Shown here piece by piece: positions 1-6,018 of a DNA stretch of 39,208 nucleotides. How positions within the stretch are numbered: position 1 is the stretch's first letter; each line of letters begins with the position of its first letter. Made by a program: the position numbers and the translations under genes. Location: positions 1,560,139-1,599,346 of the forward strand of contig CP070664.1 in the NCBI GenBank assembly GCA_020355325.1. The letters are read 5' to 3'. This DNA comes from Caldifarciminota bacterium. GTDB taxonomy: Bacteria; Hydrothermota; Tepidihabitantia; SM23-42. The notes beneath the pieces are model-generated. The model did not search any database and had not been told where the DNA came from. It saw only the letters and a program-made list of their open reading frames with translations.

Positions 1-139
1 AGCCGAGTATTTGTTTCCCTATAATTTCTCGAGCAGGTCCAGAAGGCAGCATATCGACTAACTCTATAATATCACACACAACTTCTAGTGCTTTTTGCCA
101 TACTTTTAGATCTTTATAATCAGTAACCTTGTTGTTGAT
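1..139 (-). CDS. S23-type four-helix-bundle protein, 5' part only
   Basis: The minus-strand frame enters from the window edge and reads V-T-D-Y-K-D-L-K-V-W-Q-K-A-L-E near its N-terminus, the hallmark opening of the 23S rRNA intervening-sequence (S23) four-helix-bundle family. These are small proteins of unknown molecular role, found either inside 23S rRNA insertions or free-standing as here. Only about 46 codons are visible. The frame has no ATG, GTG or TTG before the conserved region: an in-frame TAA lies at 169-167. A Shine-Dalgarno-like GGAGA is followed after 6 nt by an ATC codon at 139-137, which I use as a provisional start. The gene may use a rare ATC start, may have lost its start codon, or may be frameshifted against an overlapping short frame. 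Family call fairly sure, start unsure. Confidence 0.65.
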   Translation of the reverse strand, partial: MNNKVTDYKDLKVWQKALEVVCDIIELVDMLPSGPAREIIGKQILG

Positions 140-150
140 TGCTGTTCTCC

Positions 151-285
151 TCTCGATAATTATTATTTAATTCTGTTCCCTGTTTCCTGTATCCTATTCC
201 CTGCGACATATTTCCTTCCCTCAATAATTCCCTTCTCGATAATTATTATTTAATTCTATTCCCTGTTTCCTGTATCCTATTCCCT
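151..285. repeat. Two copies of a 52-bp direct repeat
   Basis: Positions 151-202 and 234-285 are direct copies 83 bp apart with one mismatch (G175 versus A258). Read on the minus strand each copy carries the AGG-rich phrase GGATACAGGAAACAGGGAA followed by an AT-rich part. The copies fill the space between the 3' end of tRNA-Ser and the ribosome binding site of the S23-type gene. They resemble in style the ATCAG repeat at 25233-25269. Function unknown. Confidence 0.85.
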
Positions 286-290
286 AAACA

Positions 291-374
291 CGGAGGGCGA
301 GGGATTCGAACCCCCATGGGATTGCTCCCGGCGGATTTCAAGTCCGCTGCCTTACCAGTTAGGACTAGCCCTCC
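291..374 (-). tRNA. tRNA-Ser(UGA)
   Basis: Minus-strand cloverleaf of 84 nt. The acceptor stem GGAGGGC pairs with GCCCTCC (292-298 and 368-374), with discriminator G at 291 as expected for serine. The anticodon stem GCGGA/TCCGC encloses the loop CTTGAAA, giving anticodon TGA. A long class II variable arm and a T arm with GGTTCGAAT follow. CCA is not encoded. It probably shares the strong promoter at 630-657 with the structured RNA candidate upstream. Confidence 0.95.
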
Positions 375-375
375 T

Positions 376-623
376 AACTCAAGGGGGAGACCCCCTTGTT
401 TCCAAAAAGTCTGCCTAAGACGGCAATACTTTTTGGAGGCCTCGAAACCCCCCTGCCCGTAGGTCGACAACGCCGAGCAGCAGGGTTTATGCCGTGTTGA
501 CTCGGTCCTGTTTTTCAACATGCCGATAATCATACGTCACTTTTGGCTATCGCCAACAAGAGAAGAGCCTTAAGAAAACTTCGTTTTCTTTATATATAGC
601 TTATAGCCTTTGGCGATGCTATT
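376..623 (-). ncRNA. Unassigned structured RNA candidate upstream of tRNA-Ser
   Basis: This stretch of about 245 nt has no credible gene, but it starts at the expected start site of a perfect-consensus promoter (630-657) and is dense in inverted repeats. From its 5' end: ATCGCCAA/TTGGCGAT (610-617 with 549-556) enclosing AAGAAAAC-ttc-GTTTTCTT (572-590); a GC-rich middle (about 440-515) with competing pairings such as CCGAG/CTCGG; a long hairpin 402-436 (CCAAAAAGT/ACTTTTTGG, inner TGCC/GGCA); and a GC hairpin 380-398 (CAAGGGGG, 3-nt loop, CCCCCTTG) just before tRNA-Ser. I could not match it to SRP RNA, 6S, tmRNA or RNase P RNA. It may be a separate ncRNA or a long 5' part of the tRNA-Ser precursor. 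Confidence 0.45.
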
Positions 624-629
624 CAGTTA

Positions 630-657
630 ATTATAACTATTTTAATATATTTGTCAA
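630..657 (-). promoter_or_regulatory. Perfect-consensus sigma-70-type promoter
   Basis: On the minus strand TTGACA (657-652) and TATAAT (635-630) are separated by 16 nt, matching both consensus hexamers exactly. The predicted start near 623 lies about 250 nt upstream of tRNA-Ser, so the structured interval would be transcribed first. Confidence 0.75.
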
Positions 658-668
658 TTTTAATCTAC

Positions 669-696
669 TTGACTGACTTTGAATATTCACTATAAT
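669..696 (+). promoter_or_regulatory. Sigma-70-type promoter, divergent
   Basis: TTGACT (669-674), 16 nt, TATAAT (691-696). The predicted start is near 703. It points toward tRNA-Gln at 890 and is divergent from the promoter at 630-657. The roughly 190 nt between start and tRNA hold no gene. Confidence 0.6.
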
Positions 697-702
697 AACA
701 GT

Positions 703-889
703 AAGGTTTTCGTTAGTCGTTATATGGCATCTCTCTCGACATCTTTCTCAATGTTGAATTTCGAAATGAGACAGAGTCTCGAGACGAGATGGCTGCCCGT
801 ATCGTTTGTCGTCTTTCGTTTTTCGACCGTATAACGATGCCGTGTGACGATACGAGCCGCTACACCGTATAACGAACAACGATCTCTAA
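703..889. other. Gene-free interval with 7-nt-period and direct repeats
   Basis: No gene is seen. TCG recurs exactly every 7 nt at 802, 809, 816 and 823. ACCGTATAACGA occurs twice, at 826-837 and 864-875. A 10-bp palindrome GTCTCGAGAC sits at 774-783. If the promoter at 669-696 is used, this stretch becomes the 5' leader of the tRNA-Gln transcript. Confidence 0.6.
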
Positions 890-960
890 TGGGGGATCGT
901 CTAATGGTAGGACGGTTGGCTCTGGACCAATTGATCGGGGTTCGAATCCCTGTCCCCCAG
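890..960 (+). tRNA. tRNA-Gln(CUG)
   Basis: Cloverleaf of 71 nt beginning TGGGGGA, typical of glutamine tRNAs, and closing with TCCCCCA plus discriminator G (953-960). The anticodon stem GTTGG/CCAAT encloses CTCTGGA, giving anticodon CTG. The T loop is GGTTCGAAT. CCA is not encoded. Confidence 0.95.
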
Positions 961-1162
961 TTCATTCTAAAAATCCTAAATTCCAAGTTCTAAATCCTGA
1001 AGAAATTCAAATGAGCGAATACAAAAAAATAATTCAGAATTTGAAAATTTGATTATTGTCCCGCAGAAAATAAGATTCTCGATATTTCTAACAACAGGTT
1101 TACTTTTGTGAAATATCGGAATTTGAGTATTTAGGATTTCGAAATTAGAGTCGTGTCAAATG
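961..1162. repeat. AT-rich intergenic element with nested inverted repeats
   Basis: No gene is seen between tRNA-Gln and tRNA-Leu. AAATCCTAAA (971-980) is mirrored by TTTAGGATTT (1130-1139), and inside it CGATATTTC (1080-1088) is mirrored by GAAATATCG (1110-1118). The left end also repeats CTAAATCCT-like words. This could be a small non-coding mobile element remnant or a degenerate intergenic repeat. Confidence 0.45.
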
Positions 1163-1244
1163 TGCCGGAGGCGGGATTTGAACCCGCATGCCCGAAGGCC
1201 TACGCCCCTCAAACGTATGTGTCTGCCAATTCCACCACCCCGGC
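1163..1244 (-). tRNA. tRNA-Leu(GAG)
   Basis: Minus-strand cloverleaf of 82 nt with class II variable arm. The acceptor GCCGGGG pairs with CTCCGGC (one G-U), with discriminator A at 1163. The anticodon stem TACGT/GCGTA encloses TTGAGGG, giving anticodon GAG. The T loop is GGTTCAAAT. CCA is not encoded. Confidence 0.95.
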
Positions 1245-1284
1245 ATTATCCAAAAAATTTTTTTTACGTGGACTAACCTAGATA

Positions 1285-1312
1285 ACTATATGTAAAATTG
1301 ATAGATTGTCAA
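1285..1312 (-). promoter_or_regulatory. Promoter of tRNA-Leu
   Basis: Minus strand: TTGACA (1312-1307), 16 nt, TATAGT (1290-1285). The predicted start near 1278 is about 34 nt upstream of the mature tRNA 5' end. Confidence 0.65.
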
Positions 1313-1377
1313 TATTTCTTGATTGAAAGATTATTACTATCGATTAAAGCGATGGCTCATAGATGTTAAAGAAACAC

Positions 1378-1405
1378 TTGAATTTTATGAAAATTTAGCT
1401 ATAAT
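1378..1405 (+). promoter_or_regulatory. Promoter of the DUF512-der-plsY-gpsA operon, leaderless
   Basis: TTGAAT (1378-1383), 16 nt, TATAAT (1400-1405). Only 5 nt separate the -10 box from the ATG at 1411, so transcription should begin at or within a base or so of the start codon. No Shine-Dalgarno sequence is present, which agrees with a leaderless mRNA. Confidence 0.65.
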
Positions 1406-1410
1406 TACTT

Positions 1411-2643
1411 ATGATTAGGGTCAAGACATCAAAGGAGCCGAGAATTCCAGCAGGAGCGATGTTGGTAGCTATTAACTCACATAAAATAGAAGATCAGTTA
1501 GAATATAAATTTTATAATGATGTTACTGAGCCGAGAAAAGTTTTGATAAAAACAAAGGACGTAAAGAAAATACTTACGTTCAAACCACATGAGAAAATAC
1601 GGATTCAACTTGAAGAACCCGTATATCGACAATGCGAGAATGATTGTGATTTTTGTTTTATCAATGGTCTTCCAAACGGTCTACGAAGAGAACTCTATTT
1701 TCGGGATGATGATTATCGATTATCTTTCTTGTTCGGAAATTTTCTCAGTCTCACAAATATTAGTAAACGTGATATTAAAAAAATTGGAAGGCTAAAACTT
1801 TCACCACTATATGTTTCTGTTCATACGACAAATCCAGATTTAAGGCGAAAACTCTTTAAAAATGCCAAAGCAGAATTGATTATGGAATATCTCTCCGCAC
1901 TCGTTCGTGAGAATATTACAGTGCACTGTCAGATTGTACTGATACCTGGAGTAACTGATGGCGGCAATCTTATCCATACCATCACAGATTTAAGCACCTT
2001 GTATCCTGGAGTGTCGTCAATCGGTGTTGTCCCTGTCGGTAAGACAAAGTACCTCAAGGCGATACCAGCCGTATCGAAACGGCTAGCCAAACAGACTATT
2101 CGATTAATAGAGAGCCTCCACAGGGTGTTTAGAAAGAGCTATGGAAAGGGGTTAGTATACCTTGCCGATGAATTTTATATCAAGGCTGGATTGCCCATAC
2201 CGAAGAGATTATATTATGACGATTTTGCACAGCATGAGAATGGGATCGGGATGGTTCGGCAATTTGTTGACGAGATCGATGGTTTGCGTGCCATAAAGAG
2301 AAGGAGAGGTAGATTTTTACTGCTTACCAGTACTTCCGCGTTTCCTTACGTCCATATGCTAAAAATGCGCCTCTCTCATCTGTGGTCCATCGATGATGAA
2401 AACATAGATGTCGTGGCAGTGGAAAATCGCTTTTTTGGTAAATCAGTAACGGTTTCTGGTTTAATTGGAGCAGATGATTTCAGCAGCACAATACGTAATC
2501 TTAAAAGGAAATATGACAGAATAATTCTACCGCCAAATTGTGTAAATGACGAACATAAATTTATTGATGATAACGTGCTCCATGAATTGCGTGTGATTGT
2601 TGCACCACATTCCATTAAGGAACTCGTGAAATGCCTACCGTAG
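1411..2643 (+). CDS. DUF512 radical-SAM-like Fe-S protein
   Basis: A 410-residue protein with the three-part layout of the DUF512 family: a short PDZ-like N-terminus (about residues 5-55, with A-G-A-M-L-V-A-I-N), an iron-sulphur/radical-SAM-like core with C75-x3-C79-x2-C82, and a C-terminal DUF512 region (about 225-405). The family is widespread in anaerobes and conserved next to der; its reaction is not established. The ATG sits 5 nt after a TATAAT box, so the message is probably leaderless. It overlaps der by 13 nt, which suggests translational coupling. Family call strong, function unknown. Confidence 0.88.
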   Translation: MIRVKTSKEPRIPAGAMLVAINSHKIEDQLEYKFYNDVTEPRKVLIKTKDVKKILTFKPHEKIRIQLEEPVYRQCENDCDFCFINGLPNGLRRELYFRDDDYRLSFLFGNFLSLTNISKRDIKKIGRLKLSPLYVSVHTTNPDLRRKLFKNAKAELIMEYLSALVRENITVHCQIVLIPGVTDGGNLIHTITDLSTLYPGVSSIGVVPVGKTKYLKAIPAVSKRLAKQTIRLIESLHRVFRKSYGKGLVYLADEFYIKAGLPIPKRLYYDDFAQHENGIGMVRQFVDEIDGLRAIKRRRGRFLLLTSTSAFPYVHMLKMRLSHLWSIDDENIDVVAVENRFFGKSVTVSGLIGADDFSSTIRNLKRKYDRIILPPNCVNDEHKFIDDNVLHELRVIVAPHSIKELVKCLP

Positions 2644-3905
2644 TCATCGTTGGTAGAAAGAATGTTGGGAAGTCCACGATCTTTAATCGATTGACTGGGA
2701 TGCGACTCAGTGTTGTTCATCGTGAACCTGGGGTGACCCGTGATAGGGTGTATGGTGAAGTCGTGTGGCGCGGTCGGGTCTTCAATTTCATTGACACAGG
2801 AGGTTTTTTCCCTGATGAAGATAGCGCTCTTGCTACAAAGATTACGAAACAGATTGATTTTGCTCTCGGAGAAGCAGATTTGATATACTTTGTTGTTGAT
2901 GGTAAAGACGGATTGAAGACAGAAGATGAGGAAATCTGTCAACACATACGCAAGCTCGATAAACCGGTATTTGTACTGGTTAATAAAATTGACACCCCAA
3001 AAAAAGAACTCGGGGCGTTAGAATTTCATACATTCGGTTTTGAACATGTCTTTACTGTCTCTGCAGAGGCCGGCATTGGATTTGGAGATGTGTTAGATAC
3101 AACAGTAGGTGTGCTTCCCGAAGCCCGGCGGATTGTTGACGATGAGCGTGTGAAGATGTTGATATTGGGTCGTCCTAATGCTGGTAAATCGACACTCCTC
3201 AACTCCCTCATTCAAGAGGAACGAGCAATCGTCGATGAAAAGCCAGGTACGACGAGAGATTTAGTTAATGCAAGATTTTACTATAATGGGCATAGCATAG
3301 AAGTTATAGATACATGTGGAATGAAAAGGCCATCGCGCGTAAAACGATCGGTTGAATTTTATTCTATGATGAGGGCCATCAAAGTGGTTGATAAGGCCGA
3401 CGTTGTTGTTTTGATTTTCGACATCACCCAGGGGGTAGTTGACCAGGACCGACGTATCGCTTCACTTATTTTGTCGAAGGCAAAGGGATTTGTGATTGCA
3501 CCAAACAAAATTGATTTACTCGAAAAAAAAGATGATAGTCGCATTGTACCAGCAACGCGTAAGTCGTTTCCGTTTCTGGAATTTGTACCGATTGTACCAA
3601 TCTCTGCTCAGCAAGGTATCGGCATTGATGTGCTCCTGCATCGTGTTATGGATATTTACGTTGAGCGGGATAAACTTGTTGATAAAGGTGTACTCTGTGA
3701 TATACCAGAACATCTGAGACAACCCTCTGGAGGTAGGTTTTTGAAGTTGACACAGATTGGTAGGAGACCGCCTGTATTTAAGGCAATGCTGTCGACTCCA
3801 GTGAATGAGAGTTATATTCAGTATTTGCGGAATTCGATTAGAAACTATTTCGGCTTTCTTGGCGTACCAGTGCTGATAAAAACGCAGGTGGTGAAAAGAT
3901 CATAG
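2631..3905 (+). CDS. der: Ribosome assembly GTPase Der (EngA)
   Basis: A 424-residue double-Era GTPase that acts in 50S ribosomal subunit maturation. The first G domain has G1 GRKNVGKST (residues 8-16), DTGG and NKID. The second has GRPNAGKST near residue 180, DTCGM and NKID. A C-terminal KH-like domain follows (about 350-424). Length is close to the usual 430-490. The ATG lies inside the end of the DUF512 gene and is preceded by AAGGA, so translation is probably coupled. The second switch motif reads DTCG instead of the usual DTAG, a mild variation. Confidence 0.96.
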   Translation: MPTVVIVGRKNVGKSTIFNRLTGMRLSVVHREPGVTRDRVYGEVVWRGRVFNFIDTGGFFPDEDSALATKITKQIDFALGEADLIYFVVDGKDGLKTEDEEICQHIRKLDKPVFVLVNKIDTPKKELGALEFHTFGFEHVFTVSAEAGIGFGDVLDTTVGVLPEARRIVDDERVKMLILGRPNAGKSTLLNSLIQEERAIVDEKPGTTRDLVNARFYYNGHSIEVIDTCGMKRPSRVKRSVEFYSMMRAIKVVDKADVVVLIFDITQGVVDQDRRIASLILSKAKGFVIAPNKIDLLEKKDDSRIVPATRKSFPFLEFVPIVPISAQQGIGIDVLLHRVMDIYVERDKLVDKGVLCDIPEHLRQPSGGRFLKLTQIGRRPPVFKAMLSTPVNESYIQYLRNSIRNYFGFLGVPVLIKTQVVKRS

Positions 3906-3938
3906 TATGATTTGTTTAAAGAATTGTCTATTGTACGT

Positions 3939-4526
3939 ATGCACTACATTATTGCTTTCATAATTGGATTCTGTTTTGGTGTCGTTCCGTTTTCGTACAT
4001 TATTGGGCGCATAAAAGGCATTGATTTAAGGAGCATGGGGAGTGGTAATATTGGAGCAACAAATTTAGGACGGTCACTTGGATTTCCTTTTTTTGCTGCA
4101 GGATTGGTACTCGATGGTTTGAAGGGATTAGTGCCCGTGGTGCTTGTACGATCTTTCGCATTTCCCGCAGCACTCGCAGGAGCGGGTGCTATACTCGGCC
4201 ACATTTTTAATCCATTTTTTGGATTCAGGGGAGGCAAGGGCATTGCGACAACGATCGGCGTAGCAATCGCTTTGATGCCTCAGTCATTTTTTATTGCACT
4301 CGGTGTCTGGATTGTTGTGTACTTCATTACTTATTTCGTATCGCTCGCATCGATCGGTTTTGCGTGTGTCCTACCGCTCATCGCAATTATTCTCCATGAA
4401 GGCCAACCGCTCGATAGGCTGTTTCTTGCGCTCATTGCCGTATTTGTTATTTATGCGCATCGCAGTAACATTAAACGGTTGCTGCACAACAGCGAACCGA
4501 AGACAATTCTCTGGAGAAAGAGATGA
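3939..4526 (+). CDS. plsY: Glycerol-3-phosphate acyltransferase PlsY
   Basis: An integral membrane protein of 195 residues that transfers the acyl group from acyl-phosphate to glycerol-3-phosphate, the first step of phospholipid synthesis. Family motifs are present: GSGNIGATN near residue 35, GGKGIATTIG near 100 and the late HRSNIKRLL motif. About five hydrophobic helices are visible. I chose the ATG at 3939, which begins directly with the first membrane helix; a TTG at 3912 is possible, and neither has a good ribosome binding site. The stop overlaps the gpsA start as ATGA, placing two consecutive lipid-precursor enzymes together. Confidence 0.93.
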   Translation: MHYIIAFIIGFCFGVVPFSYIIGRIKGIDLRSMGSGNIGATNLGRSLGFPFFAAGLVLDGLKGLVPVVLVRSFAFPAALAGAGAILGHIFNPFFGFRGGKGIATTIGVAIALMPQSFFIALGVWIVVYFITYFVSLASIGFACVLPLIAIILHEGQPLDRLFLALIAVFVIYAHRSNIKRLLHNSEPKTILWRKR

Positions 4527-5512
4527 AGATCGGCATACTGGGATGTGGTAATTGGGGTTCAGTATTTGGCATGAGCCAGTATCGAAACGGGCATTCGATA
4601 AAAATCTGGGAGTATGACCAGGAAAGAGCTAGGCGCGTGGAGAAGACTAGAAATAACGAGCCTTTTCTTGTTGGTTATAAAATACCGAAGGATATTGTCA
4701 TTGACTGGAGAATTGAAAACATTGTAGAGGGCGTTGATGCCCTCGTTTTTGCGGTTCCCTCCCAAACCATCACAGAGGTTGTTGAGGCAGTAAAGGAGAC
4801 AAAGAAAAGATGCGAATACTATGTGAGTTTAATTAAAGGAATTAACGTTGAGACATTACAAAGTCCATCAGAGGTCATCAACCAATTGCCAGAGGCGAGG
4901 GGTAGGGTCTACGTGCTATCCGGGCCGTCAATCGCCAATGAAATCATGAGGGGTGAACCGACCGCCGTTGTCTTGGTTGGGCCAGAACACTCGGGTACCA
5001 AGGAACTGCAGCATCAATTGACGACGGAAAAATTTCGTATCTACGAGGGTAATGATATTATTGGTGTCGAACTCGGAGCTGCGATAAAAAACGTTATCGC
5101 TATCGGGTGTGGCATAAGTGATGGTTTAGGATTCGGAAGTAATGCAAAGGGAGCTCTCATTGCGCGTGGCATTGTTGAGATGCAAAGACTCGGTGTTAAA
5201 CGAGGGGCACAAGCAAGGACTTTCTTGGGGCTCTCGGGGCTCGGTGATCTCGTGACGACTGCTATGAGTGAAGAGTCGCGCAATCACAAATTCGGCAAGA
5301 TGATCGGTGAGGGTAAAAAAGTTGAGCAGATAACCAAAGAAATAGTGATGGTTGCCGAGGGTGTTCCGACATCTCAAGCAATCAAAAAATTGGCTGACCA
5401 GTACGATGTAGAGATGCCAATCTGTGAAGTGGTTTATGACATACTCTACCATAAGAAATCACCGCGTGAAGGGATAAAGGATTTGATGACGAGGCCCTTA
5501 AAGTATGAATAA
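4523..5512 (+). CDS. gpsA: Glycerol-3-phosphate dehydrogenase [NAD(P)+]
   Basis: A 329-residue cytoplasmic enzyme that reduces dihydroxyacetone phosphate to sn-glycerol-3-phosphate, supplying PlsY. The N-terminal dinucleotide site is GCGNWGSVFG (residues 7-16). GPSIANEI (about residue 133), the catalytic-lysine region AAIKNVIAIGCG and the C-terminal GLGDLVTT loop are all present, and length is normal. GGAGAAAG precedes the ATG, and the start overlaps the plsY stop by 4 nt. Confidence 0.96.
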   Translation: MKIGILGCGNWGSVFGMSQYRNGHSIKIWEYDQERARRVEKTRNNEPFLVGYKIPKDIVIDWRIENIVEGVDALVFAVPSQTITEVVEAVKETKKRCEYYVSLIKGINVETLQSPSEVINQLPEARGRVYVLSGPSIANEIMRGEPTAVVLVGPEHSGTKELQHQLTTEKFRIYEGNDIIGVELGAAIKNVIAIGCGISDGLGFGSNAKGALIARGIVEMQRLGVKRGAQARTFLGLSGLGDLVTTAMSEESRNHKFGKMIGEGKKVEQITKEIVMVAEGVPTSQAIKKLADQYDVEMPICEVVYDILYHKKSPREGIKDLMTRPLKYE

Positions 5513-5527
5513 CGTGGAACATTATTT

Positions 5528-5620
5528 TGGATGCAGACGGATGGAAGCGGATGCAAACAGATATTTTTATCCGTCTGAATTTACATTCATCTATCTCAAT
5601 CAAACTTTTTGCAGAAAAGT
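5528..5620 (+). repeat. GGATG-type intergenic repeat plus possible operator before merR
   Basis: The gap between gpsA and the MerR-type gene opens with a phrase in which GGATG/GGATG-like words recur about every 8-15 nt (5529-5552). CAGACGGAT (5534-5542) is mirrored by ATCCGTCTG (5569-5577). Nearer the gene, ACTTTT (5604-5609) and AAAAGT (5615-5620) form a small symmetrical site 11 nt upstream of the start, a possible autoregulatory operator. The operator reading is speculative. Confidence 0.4.
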
Positions 5621-5631
5621 ATGGGGGGAAT

Positions 5632-5964
5632 ATGCCTGAAAAAGAATTTTTTTCAATAAAAGAAGTGGCTGATATGCTACAATTAAAGCCATATATATTG
5701 CGATACTGGGAAAAAGAGTTTGCAATTCTGCGGCCAAAAAGAAATCGAGTTGGAAGACGATACTACTCTAAAAGAGATATTGATATTGTGCGGATGATAC
5801 GAAATATTTTATACGAACAAGGATACACTATTGCTGGCGCCAAAAAGAAACTTGCGACCATGAGTGAAGGACCCGCACAGCTCGTTCTGCCTTTACGCAA
5901 TGGTGCAAAGATTTTGAAGGAAATACGAGAAGAGTTAGAAAAGATTAGCAAGAAATTAGATTAG
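5632..5964 (+). CDS. MerR-family transcriptional regulator
   Basis: A 110-residue protein with an N-terminal winged helix-turn-helix of the MerR class: F-S-I-K-E-V-A-D-M-L, then Y-I-L-R-Y-W-E-K-E-F, then R-R-Y-Y-S-K-R-D-I-D (residues 7-54). A short helical tail (about 85-110) could dimerise. No effector domain or metal-binding cysteines are present. The ATG at 5632 follows a GGGGGG ribosome binding site; the longer frame upstream is repeat sequence. It lies 119 bp after gpsA in the same direction, so it may be the last gene of that operon or have its own promoter. Confidence 0.88.
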   Translation: MPEKEFFSIKEVADMLQLKPYILRYWEKEFAILRPKRNRVGRRYYSKRDIDIVRMIRNILYEQGYTIAGAKKKLATMSEGPAQLVLPLRNGAKILKEIREELEKISKKLD

Positions 5965-6018
5965 TATGGTTTTTATTCGAAGTCGTATGTGAGTATTACA
6001 TAGAAATTATAGAGAGCA

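Noticed and set aside
246-533. 95-codon open frame on the minus strand
   Set aside because: It covers tRNA-Ser and the structured RNA candidate and has no protein-like features.
376-623. Reading the structured interval as SRP RNA
   Set aside because: SRP RNA genes often neighbour tRNA-Ser, and some local words look similar, but the required apical loop and AGCAGC core with a GGAAGG-type tetraloop are absent on both strands.
720-986. 88-codon open frame on the minus strand
   Set aside because: It runs antisense through tRNA-Gln and repeat DNA; composition is not protein-like.
2376-2945. 189-codon open frame on the minus strand
   Set aside because: Antisense to the end of the DUF512 gene and start of der, both of which have clear family motifs.
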